From NCBI GenBank assembly GCA_019415645.1, contig DXYV01000017.1, positions 1 through 52,756 on the forward strand: DNA of 52,756 nt, read 5' to 3'. Source of the DNA: Clostridiales bacterium. GTDB taxonomy: Bacteria > Bacillota > Clostridia > Oscillospirales > Oscillospiraceae. Shown here in pieces: positions 41,515 through 50,310 of the stretch (position 1 is its first letter; each line of letters starts with the position of its first letter). The notes below the pieces were generated by a model. That model searched no databases. It worked only from the letters and a program-made list of their open reading frames with translations, and was not told the origin of the DNA. The position numbers and the translations under genes were made by a program.

Positions 41515-41715
41515 AACCCCTGCCCGGTGCGTGAGAGGCCTATTTAAACCCACATTTCTCATAAGGGATGCCACCCTCGTCCTGCGGATTGCAGGCCTCC
41601 CGGCCGGCTTCGCGCCGCGTTGGAAGTTGGAAGCAAGGAAACAGGACGGGAGCAACCCACCTGCCTCTCTGTGCAGGTTCTAAACGGGTCTCCACGGCCA
41701 TGGCGGGGGCTTTTT
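41515..41715 (+). ncRNA. ssrS: 6S RNA
   Basis: About 200 bases that fold as 6S RNA. The closing stem pairs CCCCTGCC (41517-41524) with GGCGGGGG (41702-41709), then GTG with CAC and AGA with TCT across small asymmetric loops, then TTTA with TAAA. A central bubble has ACCCACATTTCTCATAAGGG on the 5' side and AACCCACCTGC, CTCTCTGT, GCAGGTT (a small hairpin) on the 3' side, as in Firmicutes 6S RNA. A terminal stem GTCCTG/CAGGAC closes the apical arm. TTTTT follows directly. 6S RNA mimics an open promoter and binds housekeeping RNA polymerase. In Bacillus subtilis a 6S gene lies beside yrvM, the TcdA gene; here tcdA is 1.8 kb downstream, which supports the call. Ends are approximate. Confidence 0.83.
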
Positions 41716-41871
41716 GTATCCTTCCGGGGGCTGCCCCGGTGAACGACGGAATGAGACCGGGCGGAGCGCCGCGCCGGTCTCTTTTGCTGCGGCGGGACCG
41801 GTCCCGGCTTTTTCCTGTCCCGTTATTTTGTAAACATTTTTCGGTTTTCACCCCGGTCAGTCGTTTTACGC

Positions 41872-41900
41872 TTGCAAAAAAGGACAAGCTATTGTATAAT
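41872..41900 (+). promoter_or_regulatory. Promoter of the PrsA/SurA-like gene
   Basis: TTGCAA (41872-41877), 17-base spacer, TATAAT (41895-41900). The expected start point near 41907 rules out the in-frame ATG at 41909 as the main start. Confidence 0.82.
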
Positions 41901-41935
41901 ACCGCAGTATGACATCAACTGAGAGGACTGATTTC

Positions 41936-43471
41936 ATGAGCGCATCCCGTGAAAAGAAACAGCGCCAGGGCGGCACCTCTGCGGACCGGCAAATGACCGC
42001 CCAGCAGAAGGAAGCCGCTGCCCGCCGCAAAACCATACAATATACCGTGATCGGCGTCATCGTCGCCATCGCGGTGGCAGCGCTGCTGATCTGGAATTCC
42101 GGTATCTTCCAGCGCATGGCGGCCCGCAATGCCGTGGCCCTGACCATCGGCGAGCACACCTACTCCCCCGCTGAAGTAAGCTACTACTACTATGGCAACA
42201 GCACGTACCAGATGTACCTGTCCTACGGCCTGATCTCCTCCGGCGTCGATCTGAGAGAGACCGCCTATCCCGGCAGCGAGACCGAGCAGACCTGGCACGA
42301 CTACCTGGTGGAATCCGCCACCGAGACCCTGACTCAGGTCTCTGCCGTACTGGATGAGGCGGCCGCCGAGGGCTACACCCTGTCCGAGGAGGGCCAGCAG
42401 ACCCTGCAGTCCAACATCGACAGCATGAAGGAGTCCGCCTCCAACAGCGGCTATTCCTATTCCACCTACCTGCGTCTGGTCTACGGCGATTATATGACCA
42501 CCGAGGCCTTTGAGTCCTGCCTGGAGCAGCAGGTACTGGTCAACGAGTACGGCACCCAGTGGGCTGAGGCGCAGGAGATCAGCGCCTCTGACATTGAGAC
42601 CTACTACCAGGAGAACGCCAACACGCTGGACACCTTTCACTATTCCGCCTATACCATCAGCGGCGCGGCGGAGTCCACCACCGACGAGGACGGTAACACC
42701 GTCGAGCCCACCGACGAAGAGAGCGAGGCCGCCATGGAGGAAGCCCGTCAGGGCGCCGAGCAGCTGGCCGCTGCCCTGGAGGCCGGCGAGGATGTGACCG
42801 ATCTGGTGGACGAGCTGGGCGCTACCACCAATGAGGACGCCAGCGCCACCGGCTCTTCCCTGTCCTCCACGTACAGCGAGTGGCTCACTGACGTGACCCG
42901 CCAGGCGGGCGACGTGACGGTCCTGGAGAGCGGCACCAACGTCTATGTGGTGGTGTTCAACAGCCGCGAGGATTACCGCGAGGTTGACAATTATCTGCCT
43001 GCCAACGTGCGGCATATCTTTATCCAGGCTGAAGTGGATGAGGGCGCTTCCAGCCCCACCGACGAGCAGATGGCCGCCGCCAAGACGGAGGCCGAGGACC
43101 TGCTGGCCCAGTGGCAGGCCGGCGACGCCACCGCCGAATCCTTCGCCGCGCTGGCGGAGGAGTATTCCGACGACACTGGTTCCAATACCAATGGCGGCCT
43201 GTACGAAGGCATCACCAAGTCCACCAGCTTTATCGCCAACTTCATTGACTGGACCTTTGCCGACGGCCGTCAGGTCGGCGACACCGGCATTGTGGAGAAT
43301 ACCACCTCCGGCGGTTACCATGTCATGTATCTGGACTCCTACGGCGATACCCCTGTGTGGGAGACCAGCATCCGCACCACCCTCCAGAGCGAGGCTCTGA
43401 CTGCCCACCTGGACGAGATCACCGCCAACTACACCGCCACTCAGGGCGACGGCATGAAGTACGTCGGCTGA
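41936..43471 (+). CDS. Membrane-anchored peptidyl-prolyl isomerase (PrsA/SurA-like)
   Basis: The 511-residue protein has a basic cytoplasmic tail, one membrane helix (about 34-54, IQYTVIGVIVAIAVAALLIW), a long helical chaperone region with SurA-N character, and a parvulin-type rotamase domain near the C-terminus (NVRHIFIQAEVD, then EDLLAQWQAG, FAALAEEYSDD and GGLYEGITKSTSFIANF). It should help exported proteins fold outside the membrane. It differs from PrsA in having a helix anchor and not a lipobox. The start at 41936 has GAGAGGA nine bases upstream. The protein is rich in Glu, Ala, Ser and Thr. Confidence 0.87.
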   Translation: MSASREKKQRQGGTSADRQMTAQQKEAAARRKTIQYTVIGVIVAIAVAALLIWNSGIFQRMAARNAVALTIGEHTYSPAEVSYYYYGNSTYQMYLSYGLISSGVDLRETAYPGSETEQTWHDYLVESATETLTQVSAVLDEAAAEGYTLSEEGQQTLQSNIDSMKESASNSGYSYSTYLRLVYGDYMTTEAFESCLEQQVLVNEYGTQWAEAQEISASDIETYYQENANTLDTFHYSAYTISGAAESTTDEDGNTVEPTDEESEAAMEEARQGAEQLAAALEAGEDVTDLVDELGATTNEDASATGSSLSSTYSEWLTDVTRQAGDVTVLESGTNVYVVVFNSREDYREVDNYLPANVRHIFIQAEVDEGASSPTDEQMAAAKTEAEDLLAQWQAGDATAESFAALAEEYSDDTGSNTNGGLYEGITKSTSFIANFIDWTFADGRQVGDTGIVENTTSGGYHVMYLDSYGDTPVWETSIRTTLQSEALTAHLDEITANYTATQGDGMKYVG

Positions 43472-43496
43472 TACGCGCTTTTTCTACAACACCGCT

Positions 43497-43528
43497 GAGG
43501 GCGGGGCCTGCGCCCCGCCCTCTTCTTT
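43497..43528 (+). terminator. Terminator of the PrsA/SurA-like gene
   Basis: GAGGGCGGGGC (43497-43507) pairs with GCCCCGCCCTC (43512-43522), followed by TTCTTT. Confidence 0.78.
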
Positions 43529-43549
43529 CGTTCCAAGGAGGTTTCCCTG

Positions 43550-44266
43550 ATGGAAGAACAATTTATGCGTACGGAGATGCTGCTTGGCTCCGCCGCTTTG
43601 GAAACGCTGTCCGCCAGCCATGTGGCCGTGGTCGGTCTGGGCGGCGTCGGCAGCTGGTGCGCCGAAGCCCTTTGCCGTACCGGCGTGGGCGCGCTGACCC
43701 TGCTGGACCAGGATACCGTATCGGTCAGCAATCTCAACCGTCAGGCCGGCGCGCTCTGGTCCACCGTAGGCCGGAGCAAGGCCGAAGCGCTGGCTGAACG
43801 GCTGGCGGACATCAACCCCGCCTGCCGGCTCACCCCCCTGGCCTGCCGGTACGAGGCCGAGACCCGCGACACCTTTTTTGCCGGAGGGTACGACTATATC
43901 GTGGACGCCATCGACCTGGTCTCCTGCAAGCTGGACCTGATCGAGACCGCCCTGACCCGCGGCGTCCCCATTCTCTCCGCCCTGGGCACCGGCAACAAGC
44001 TGGACCCCACCCGGCTGGAGGTCACCGACCTCTCCAAGACCCAAGGCTGTCCCCTGGCGCGTATCATCCGCAAGGAGCTGCGCAAGCGCGGAATCGAGCA
44101 CTATAAGGTGGTATACTCCTCGGAACCGGCCCGCTCCGCTGCGCCCGGCACCGAGGCGCCTCCGCCCGGACGGCGCAGCATTCCCGCCAGTGTGATCTGG
44201 GTGCCCGCTTCCGCCGGCCTGCTGCTGGCCGCTGAGGTGGTCCGCGATCTGACCGGGGCTTTCTAA
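43550..44266 (+). CDS. tcdA: tRNA threonylcarbamoyladenosine dehydratase (TcdA)
   Basis: The 238-residue E1-like enzyme uses ATP to cyclise t6A37 in tRNA to ct6A. It has the nucleotide loop VVGLGGVGSWCAEAL, the following LLDQDTVSVSNLNRQ with the conserved Arg, DAIDLVSCKLDLI, and the conserved GCPLARIIRKELRKRG segment. Length is close to the family's 240-270. AAGGAGG lies seven to eight bases before the start at 43550. A terminator follows within two bases of the stop. Confidence 0.93.
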   Translation: MEEQFMRTEMLLGSAALETLSASHVAVVGLGGVGSWCAEALCRTGVGALTLLDQDTVSVSNLNRQAGALWSTVGRSKAEALAERLADINPACRLTPLACRYEAETRDTFFAGGYDYIVDAIDLVSCKLDLIETALTRGVPILSALGTGNKLDPTRLEVTDLSKTQGCPLARIIRKELRKRGIEHYKVVYSSEPARSAAPGTEAPPPGRRSIPASVIWVPASAGLLLAAEVVRDLTGAF

Positions 44267-44267
44267 G

Positions 44268-44307
44268 ACCAGCGGCACATGGACAACCCCATGTGCCGCT
44301 GGTTTTT
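44268..44307 (+). terminator. Terminator of tcdA
   Basis: ACCAGCGGCACATGG pairs with CCATGTGCCGCTGGT, followed by TTTT. Confidence 0.85.
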
Positions 44308-44365
44308 CTCTTTCGCAGGAGCAAGCTGGGACGGACGGAACGAGGTGGATTCGTCTCTTGATCTG

Positions 44366-44374
44366 TGCTATACT
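44366..44374 (+). promoter_or_regulatory. Extended -10 promoter of the zinc-ribbon gene
   Basis: TGCTATACT at 44366-44374 is an extended -10 box. No good -35 lies 17 bases upstream. Confidence 0.5.
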
Positions 44375-44418
44375 ATTCACAGGTCGACCGAACCGATTCG
44401 TTTAAGGAGGTGCTTTCT

Positions 44419-44718
44419 ATGACGTGTCCCTACTGCCACACCGAAATGGAATTGGGTCATATCTATGGGCAGGCCGACAAAGCGGCCTATTGGCTCCCGG
44501 CTGGGGTAGACTTCCGCGGCGTCGGATGGGCCATTACGGAAGAGAGTGTGAGTCGAGTCGGCGGGCTCATGATGGATCAAGCCCACAGATTTTTTTCGAC
44601 CAGTCTATCGACCCGGCGAGCCGAAAGCTTTTTCTGCCAAAACTGCCGCATCTTGCTGACGCGCTTGGACGGCGCACCAAGTGAAACCGAAGCGGCCGCC
44701 CATGGTAATGCGGACTAA
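44419..44718 (+). CDS. Small zinc-ribbon protein (PF20097/DUF6487-like)
   Basis: The 99-residue protein begins MTCPYCHTEMELGHIYG, giving a CxxC pair, and ends with a second pair in ESFFCQNCRILL, so a treble-clef or zinc-ribbon site is likely. Proteins of this shape in Clostridia are annotated PF20097 or DUF6487 and have no assigned function. AAGGAGG lies eight bases before the start at 44419. It stands alone between the tcdA terminator and its own terminator. Confidence 0.77.
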   Translation: MTCPYCHTEMELGHIYGQADKAAYWLPAGVDFRGVGWAITEESVSRVGGLMMDQAHRFFSTSLSTRRAESFFCQNCRILLTRLDGAPSETEAAAHGNAD

Positions 44719-44748
44719 GTCCCCTCGCCTGAAGCCTGTTCCAAACAG

Positions 44749-44787
44749 AAAACGCCGAATCGCATTTTATTGCGATTCGGCGTTTTT
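44749..44787 (+). terminator. Terminator of the zinc-ribbon gene
   Basis: AAAACGCCGAATCGCA (44749-44764) pairs with TGCGATTCGGCGTTTTT (44771-44787). It can also serve the ABC importer operon ending at 44840 on the other strand. Confidence 0.85.
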
Positions 44788-44839
44788 GCATCACAGCGTT
44801 CCGCATACGGCGGCGAGCGGGCCTGATTCTCCGCACGCC

Positions 44840-45589
44840 TTATTCAAATTCCAGGGCGGCCGCCAGCAGCTTCTTCGTGTAAGCGTGTTGGGGGTGGTCG
44901 TAAATCTCGTCCACCGTCCCCTCCTCCACGATCTCTCCGCCGGTCATCACCGCCACCCGGTCGCACATCTGGTAGATCACATTCAAATCATGGGAGATGA
45001 ACAGATAGGACAGCCCCAACTGCTCCTTCAACTCCAGCAGCAGCCGGATAATCTGGGCCTGCATGGTCACATCCAGGGCGGACACCGGCTCGTCCAATAC
45101 GATAAATTTCGAGCCCAGCATCAGCGCGCCCGCGATGGATACCCGCTGGCGCTGGCCCCCGCTGAGGTTGCGCGGCTTGCGGCGGTAATACTCCTCGCCC
45201 AGCCCTACCCGGGCCAGCATCTCCAGCGCGCGGCGGCGGCGATCCGCCTTATCCCGCACTCCGGCGATCCGCAGGGGCTCCTCCAGAATCCAGCCCACGG
45301 TCCGCACGGGATTCAGCGAGCTGTACGGGTCCTGGAACACCATCTGTGGCTTTTCCGTGTAGTGGGTGATGATCCCCTCTGTATCGGGCACCATACCCAG
45401 CAGGGCTTTGACCAGCGTGGTCTTACCGGAGCCGCTCTCCCCCACGATGCCCATGACCTCGCACCGCTCCACCGTCAGGCTGACGTCCTTTAGAATCTGC
45501 CGGCGCACTTTGCGCGTACCGTGCCCCACACGCTCCCGGGCGGTGTACCAGGTACTCAGGTGTTCGATCTTCAGCACCGGGTCAGACAT
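44840..45589 (-). CDS. Oligopeptide/nickel-type ABC transporter ATPase, DppF/OppF position
   Basis: The 249-residue ATPase has Walker A GESGSGKTTLVKALLG, signature NLSGGQRQRVSIAG, Walker B FIVLDEPVSALD and the switch His in LFISHDLNV. It is the last gene of a five-gene operon and overlaps the preceding ATPase gene by eight bases. It lacks the C-terminal oligopeptide-transporter extension found in longer OppF proteins, so it is a short form. Substrate cannot be deduced from the ATPase. Confidence 0.9.
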   Translation of the reverse strand: MSDPVLKIEHLSTWYTARERVGHGTRKVRRQILKDVSLTVERCEVMGIVGESGSGKTTLVKALLGMVPDTEGIITHYTEKPQMVFQDPYSSLNPVRTVGWILEEPLRIAGVRDKADRRRRALEMLARVGLGEEYYRRKPRNLSGGQRQRVSIAGALMLGSKFIVLDEPVSALDVTMQAQIIRLLLELKEQLGLSYLFISHDLNVIYQMCDRVAVMTGGEIVEEGTVDEIYDHPQHAYTKKLLAAALEFE

Positions 45590-46391
45590 GGCCGTTCTCC
45601 CCCTTTCGCCGGACTCGGGTGGGCCGGGAGGCGATCAGAAGCTTAGTGTAGTCCTCCCGGGGGTGGAAAAAGACCTCCTCCACCGGACCCTCCTCCACGA
45701 TTTTCCCCTCGTTCATGACCACCACGCGGCTGCACAGCTTGCGCACCACGCCCAGGTCATGGGAGATAAAGAGAATCGCGGTATGCTGCTCCTGATTGAT
45801 TTTCTTCAGCAGCTTAATGATCTGGGCCTGAATCGTCACGTCCAGGGCGGTGGTCGGTTCGTCGGCAATGAGAAGCTTGGGCCGCAGAACCAGCGCCGCT
45901 GCGATCATGACCCGCTGGCGCATACCGCCAGACAACTGATGCGGGTATTTCTCGTAGACCGACGCCGGATCGGGCAGCTCCGCTTCGGCCATGGCCTCCA
46001 GCGCCCGCTCCCGCCGCTCCTGGGCGGTCATATCCGTGTGAATGAGCAGAGCCTCCTCTACCTGCCGGCCAATTCGCATGACCGGGTTCAGGCTGGTCAT
46101 GGGCTCCTGGAAAATGATGCTCAGCTCCTTGCCCTGATACTGACGCAGCTTGGCCCGGTCCATGGTGAACAGGTCCTCGCCCTCGAACCGCGCGCTGCCG
46201 CCCACCCGGACCTTGGAACGGTCGATCAGGCCCATAATGGACTGCGCGGTCATGGACTTGCCGGACCCGCTCTCCCCCACGATGCCGACCACCTCGCCCT
46301 GGTCCATGGTCAAATTAAAATCATCCACCACACGCTGACTGCCGGTTCGGTTGAGAAAATCGACGGTCAAGTGGGATACTTCCAGCATCAT
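45582..46391 (-). CDS. Oligopeptide/nickel-type ABC transporter ATPase, DppD/OppD position
   Basis: The 269-residue ATPase has Walker A GESGSGKSMTAQSIMG, signature QLSGGMRQRVMIAA, Walker B LLIADEPTTALD and the switch His in LFISHDLGV. Its start overlaps the permease stop by four bases (ATGA-like, 46391-46388) and its end overlaps the next ATPase. Both ATPases are short forms. Confidence 0.9.
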   Translation of the reverse strand: MMLEVSHLTVDFLNRTGSQRVVDDFNLTMDQGEVVGIVGESGSGKSMTAQSIMGLIDRSKVRVGGSARFEGEDLFTMDRAKLRQYQGKELSIIFQEPMTSLNPVMRIGRQVEEALLIHTDMTAQERRERALEAMAEAELPDPASVYEKYPHQLSGGMRQRVMIAAALVLRPKLLIADEPTTALDVTIQAQIIKLLKKINQEQHTAILFISHDLGVVRKLCSRVVVMNEGKIVEEGPVEEVFFHPREDYTKLLIASRPTRVRRKGENGHV

Positions 46392-47197
46392 TGGTCCTCG
46401 CCCATCCTTTCCCGTATGCCCTCGCCGATCAGACCCATGCCCAGAATCAGCAGCACGATGGTCAGGCCGGGGAAGATCGCGTCCCAGGGGGCTGTAAACA
46501 AATAGCTCTGCGCCTCGGAGAGCATGGACCCCAGACTGGCATCCGGCGGCTGGACCCCGATTCCCAGATAGCTCATACTGGCCTCCGCCAGTACCGCGTT
46601 ATTGAATCCGATGGTCAGACCGGACAACATGACCGGCAGCAGATTGGGCAGGATATGCACAAAAATAATGCGCAGATGAGACGCACCCATAAGGCGGGCG
46701 CTGCGGACAAAGTCCCGGTCCTTATAGTGAATCACCTCGCTGCGCACCAGCCGGGCAAAGCTTGGAATAAACAGGACGCCCAACGCGAGGATGATGTTAT
46801 ACTTTCCCGGCCCGGCCACGGCGATGACCACCAGGGCCAGCAGGATACTGGGAAAGGCCGCCAGCGCGTCGTTGATCCGCATGACGATCTCGTCCACCCA
46901 GCCCCCAAAATAGCCCGTCAGCGCGCCGATCACCGTTCCGGCCACGCCGCCGATGGCGACGGTGGCCAGGGCGATGGTCAGCGTGGTTCCGGCGCCCCGC
47001 AGGACCCGGGAAAACACGTCGCGTCCAAACTGGTCCGCCCCCATCCAATGGGTCAGCGAGGGCGCCGCGAATTTATCCGCGCCGCTCATGGCGTCGGGAT
47101 CGTAGGGGGTGTAAAAAAAGCCCATCACGATCAGAGCCACCATAAGGGCGGTGAGAATCACGCCGAACAGCAGATAAAAATTGATCCGTCTCTTCAT
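46388..47197 (-). CDS. ABC transporter permease, DppC/OppC type
   Basis: The 269-residue permease has a first membrane helix (about 7-28), the family N-terminal cue HWMGADQFGRDVFSRVLRG, and an inner-membrane EAA-type loop around SARLMGASHLRIIFVHILPN that docks the ATPase. It pairs with the DppB-type permease upstream, four bases away. Confidence 0.91.
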   Translation of the reverse strand: MKRRINFYLLFGVILTALMVALIVMGFFYTPYDPDAMSGADKFAAPSLTHWMGADQFGRDVFSRVLRGAGTTLTIALATVAIGGVAGTVIGALTGYFGGWVDEIVMRINDALAAFPSILLALVVIAVAGPGKYNIILALGVLFIPSFARLVRSEVIHYKDRDFVRSARLMGASHLRIIFVHILPNLLPVMLSGLTIGFNNAVLAEASMSYLGIGVQPPDASLGSMLSEAQSYLFTAPWDAIFPGLTIVLLILGMGLIGEGIRERMGEDQ

Positions 47198-47201
47198 GTC
47201 C

Positions 47202-48149
47202 TCACCTCAGCTCGATCCGGGGGTCCACAACCTGATAGATGAGGTCCGCCGCAAAATTGGCCAGCACCACCACAAAGGCGATGATGACTATGATCGCCTG
47301 GACCACGGGGTAATCCCGGGCCGAAATGGACTGAAGCAGCATCCGGCCCATGCCGGGCACGGCAAAGACCTGCTCAATGATGATGCTGCCCGCCACGATG
47401 TCCGCGATGGTCATAGCCAGGAAGGTTAGCACCGGAATCAGCGCGTTGCGCAGCACATGCCGGTAAAGCACCGATTTTTTGGTGTTGCCCTTGCTGTATG
47501 CCGTGCGCACATAATCGCTGTGGAGCTCCGACAGCAGGGAGCCGCGCAGCAGCTTCACGGTCATGGCGATCTTGGGCACCGCCACCGCCACCGCCGGGAA
47601 AATCATGTACCCCAGGAATCCGCTCACGCTTTCCCGGTAGGAGATGTAGTTTCCAGGCGTGAACAGCCGGAGAATCAGGCCGAACACATAGGTCAGCAGG
47701 ATACCCAGCAGAAACGGCGGGACGGACATGGCGATCTGGTTGACCACCGTTAATATGCGGTCCAGAATCCCTCCTTCATGCCGGGCCGTGAACAGGCCCA
47801 GCGGGAAGGATATTATCAGAATCAGGGCGAACGCCATGATCGTCAGAGTCAGGGTCACCGGCAGCTGGGGGCCGATCAGTTCGGCCACCGTCATGCTATA
47901 ACTGTACGAGACCCCGAAATCTCCGGTCAGAAATCCGCCCAGCCAGGAAAAATAGCGCACCAGCAGAGGGCCGTTCAGACCCAACTCATCCCGCAGGGCC
48001 GCCGCCCGCTCCGGCGTGTACTCCGTACCCAGCATGGAGAGCACCGGATCACCCGGAATCACCTGAAAGGCCAAAAATGCCAGAATGGTCACCAGCAGCA
48101 GCGTGGCGATCAAAATGAGAATTCGTTTTGCAAGGTAGCCCACGGGCAC
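47202..48149 (-). CDS. ABC transporter permease, DppB/OppB type
   Basis: The 315-residue permease begins with a helix and the DppB cue FLAFQVIPGDPVLSMLG, then LGLNGPLLVRYFSWL and GDFGVSYSY; the ATPase-docking loop lies near AYSKGNTKKSVLYRHVLRNA. The start is GTG at 48149 with AAAGCGGGGA upstream; a second GTG six bases on is possible. It follows the binding-protein gene after 72 bases. Confidence 0.91.
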   Translation of the reverse strand: MPVGYLAKRILILIATLLLVTILAFLAFQVIPGDPVLSMLGTEYTPERAAALRDELGLNGPLLVRYFSWLGGFLTGDFGVSYSYSMTVAELIGPQLPVTLTLTIMAFALILIISFPLGLFTARHEGGILDRILTVVNQIAMSVPPFLLGILLTYVFGLILRLFTPGNYISYRESVSGFLGYMIFPAVAVAVPKIAMTVKLLRGSLLSELHSDYVRTAYSKGNTKKSVLYRHVLRNALIPVLTFLAMTIADIVAGSIIIEQVFAVPGMGRMLLQSISARDYPVVQAIIVIIAFVVVLANFAADLIYQVVDPRIELR

Positions 48150-48221
48150 GTCCCCGCTTTCTTTCAGATTGCGGCAAGCCGCTCCGCCGAAGCGGAGCGG
48201 CCCGGCTCAAGTGCCGGAAGA

Positions 48222-49787
48222 TCAGCCGTAGTAATAGATCGTGGACATATCCAGCACATAGATCGGATAGAAGGTCAGCCCGCCCAGCTCCGGATTGATA
48301 GCCACATAGTCACACAGGTCCTGAATATAGACATTGGCGGCCTGCTCGGTCAGAATGGTCTCCAGCTGCTTATAGAGCTCGGTCTGTTCCGCGTCATCGG
48401 TGCTGGCGATCGCCTCGGCAAAGATGCGGTCGTAGTCCGAATTGCTGAAATTGATAAAGTTGGTGTCTGCCGTGGAGACAAACCGCTCCAGCATGGCCCG
48501 GGCGGTCATGGCGTCCGTGGCATCCAGGCCGATCACGGTGCTCTGGAAATTACGGCCCTGGTAGACATTCTCCAGCCAGGTGGACCACTCCACCAGTTCG
48601 ATGGTCGCGTTGACGCCCACCGCCTTCAGCTGCTCCACCAATACCTGGGCCACCTCTACATGGGGCGTATAGTTGGAGGGCACCGTAATGGTCATGTCAA
48701 AGCCGTCGGCATAGCCGGCATCCGCCAGCAGCTCCTTCGCCTTCTCCACGTCCTGGGTGTAGTAGTCGGTCAGCTCCGGCATAAAATACTTTCCAAAGGC
48801 CGGATACATGCTGGAGCCCAGCGGATAGCCGTCCCCATCGGCTGTCAGGTCCAAAATCTGCTGCACGTCCACCGCGTAGCACAGCGCCTGCCGCACCCGG
48901 ACGTCGTCAAAGGGCGCCACCGCGTTGTTCAGATAGAGGGCCTGTACCAGCTTCATAGAATCCGTCTCGATGTTGAACTGGCTGGCCAGCTCATTGGCCT
49001 GGGTACTGGTCAGGTGGGCGCACAGATCCACCGCGCCGCTCTTCAGAGACATCATCAGCGTGTCCGCGCTGGTGATGACGCGGTATTCCACCCGGTCCAG
49101 ATAGGCCGGCGTGCCCCAGTAATCTTCAAATTTTTCAATGACCATGCCCTCCTGAGGCGTGCGGGAGACAAACTGGAAGGGTCCGGTCCCGATGGGATGG
49201 GTGTCCTGCCCGTCATAGTCCGCCGGGATGATCGCCTCCGTCAGGTAGGCCAGAAATTCAATGTTCGCTTCGCTGAGGGTAATGACCACGGTCTGGTCGT
49301 CGGTGGCCTCCACGCTCTCTACCAAAGAATAAGCCGAAACCAGAGGCGTTCCGCTCTCGGTTCCGGCCAGTCGTTGGATGGAATAGACAATATCCTCGAC
49401 TGTCACCAGATCTCCGTTGTGGAACTTGATGCCTTCACGCAGGGTAAAGGTATAGGTCTTGCCATCCTCGGAAATGTCGTAGTCACTGGCGACAGCGGGA
49501 ATGAGGTTTCCCTCCGGATCTGTCTTGACCAGCCCTTCAAAGAGGTTAAACAAAACCTCCTCCGTCCCCGCCGCAACGGCCAGGTGGGGGTCCAGGCTGT
49601 CATCCAGATCCTGTGCGATTGCTACCGTGACTGAACCTCCCATGGATGGTTCGCCGGTTGGTGCTGCAGTACCTGTTGTCGGCAATGAATCGCTCTCCAC
49701 CGTATCTCCTCCACAAGCGCAGAGTGAGATCAGCAGCGACATTGCGGCAACCAGCAGCAAAAGGCGTTTGCGTACATGCTTTTTCAT
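48222..49787 (-). CDS. ABC transporter substrate-binding lipoprotein, family 5 (peptide/nickel)
   Basis: The 521-residue protein has a lipoprotein signal peptide ending LCAC (Cys25), then a Ser/Thr-rich linker, and family-5 binding-protein features: EEVLFNLFEGLVKTD near residue 77, FTLREGIKFHNGDLVTVEDI, and ALCYAVDVQQILDL. Such proteins bind short peptides, nickel chelates or similar ligands. It is the first gene of the operon and has a clear promoter. AAAGGAG lies ten bases before the start. Confidence 0.92.
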   Translation of the reverse strand: MKKHVRKRLLLLVAAMSLLISLCACGGDTVESDSLPTTGTAAPTGEPSMGGSVTVAIAQDLDDSLDPHLAVAAGTEEVLFNLFEGLVKTDPEGNLIPAVASDYDISEDGKTYTFTLREGIKFHNGDLVTVEDIVYSIQRLAGTESGTPLVSAYSLVESVEATDDQTVVITLSEANIEFLAYLTEAIIPADYDGQDTHPIGTGPFQFVSRTPQEGMVIEKFEDYWGTPAYLDRVEYRVITSADTLMMSLKSGAVDLCAHLTSTQANELASQFNIETDSMKLVQALYLNNAVAPFDDVRVRQALCYAVDVQQILDLTADGDGYPLGSSMYPAFGKYFMPELTDYYTQDVEKAKELLADAGYADGFDMTITVPSNYTPHVEVAQVLVEQLKAVGVNATIELVEWSTWLENVYQGRNFQSTVIGLDATDAMTARAMLERFVSTADTNFINFSNSDYDRIFAEAIASTDDAEQTELYKQLETILTEQAANVYIQDLCDYVAINPELGGLTFYPIYVLDMSTIYYYG

Positions 49788-49844
49788 GTTTGGAAGACTC
49801 CTTTTTGTTTGGTGTACTGCTTGTAGTATTCAGTTGTCCGTCCT

Positions 49845-49873
49845 ATTCTACACGGATGTTTTCAAAAATGCAA
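49845..49873 (-). promoter_or_regulatory. Promoter of the peptide/nickel ABC operon
   Basis: On the minus strand: TTGCAT (49873-49868), 17-base spacer, TAGAAT (49850-49845), about 57 bases before the start codon. Confidence 0.78.
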
Positions 49874-49950
49874 CCCTTTTGTATAAAAGTCTCTATTCCG
49901 GTCAACCTAAAGGAACAGGCGGTATTCATCCACCGGAGGAGGGATCACGC

Positions 49951-50310
49951 ATCAAAGACAACGCCATTTGGAAACGGCTGACCGCTGGCGGCCTGGCCGG
50001 TCTGGTCAACGGCTTTTTTGGCGGGGGCGGTGGCATGATTCTGGTGCCCTTCCTGGTCCGGAAATGCGGCCTGTCCCAGCGCCAGGCCTTCGCCACCTCC
50101 ATCGCTGTCATTCTTCCCCTGTGCGTCCTCTCCTCGGTCATCTATTGGCTGCGGGACGGACTGGAACTGGCCGCAGCCCTCCCCTATCTGGCCGGCGGAC
50201 TGATCGGCGGCTTTCTGGGCGGACGGCTGTTCAAGCGGCTGTCCATGGTCTGGCTCCGGAAAGTATTTGCACTTTTCATCCTTTATGGGGCGGTGAACGC
50301 ACTGTTATGA
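49951..50310 (+). CDS. Half-size TauE/SafE-family membrane protein, likely ATC start
   Basis: A protein of about 119 residues with four hydrophobic stretches and the TauE/SafE motif GFFGGGGGMILVPFLV. Full family members are about 250 residues with two such repeats; here each repeat is a separate gene, and the second overlaps this one (ATGA, 50307-50310). The family exports sulfite or organic sulfur compounds. No ATG, GTG or TTG stands at the family N-terminus. GGAGGAGG at 49935-49942 is followed after eight bases by ATC at 49951, which I take as the start. An upstream in-frame TTG lacks a ribosome site. The frame is otherwise intact. Confidence 0.75.
   Translation: MKDNAIWKRLTAGGLAGLVNGFFGGGGGMILVPFLVRKCGLSQRQAFATSIAVILPLCVLSSVIYWLRDGLELAAALPYLAGGLIGGFLGGRLFKRLSMVWLRKVFALFILYGAVNALL

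Noticed and set aside
41449..41912. Three overlapping frames on both strands over the 6S RNA region
   Set aside because: The sequence folds as 6S RNA; the frames have no family features and conflict with each other.
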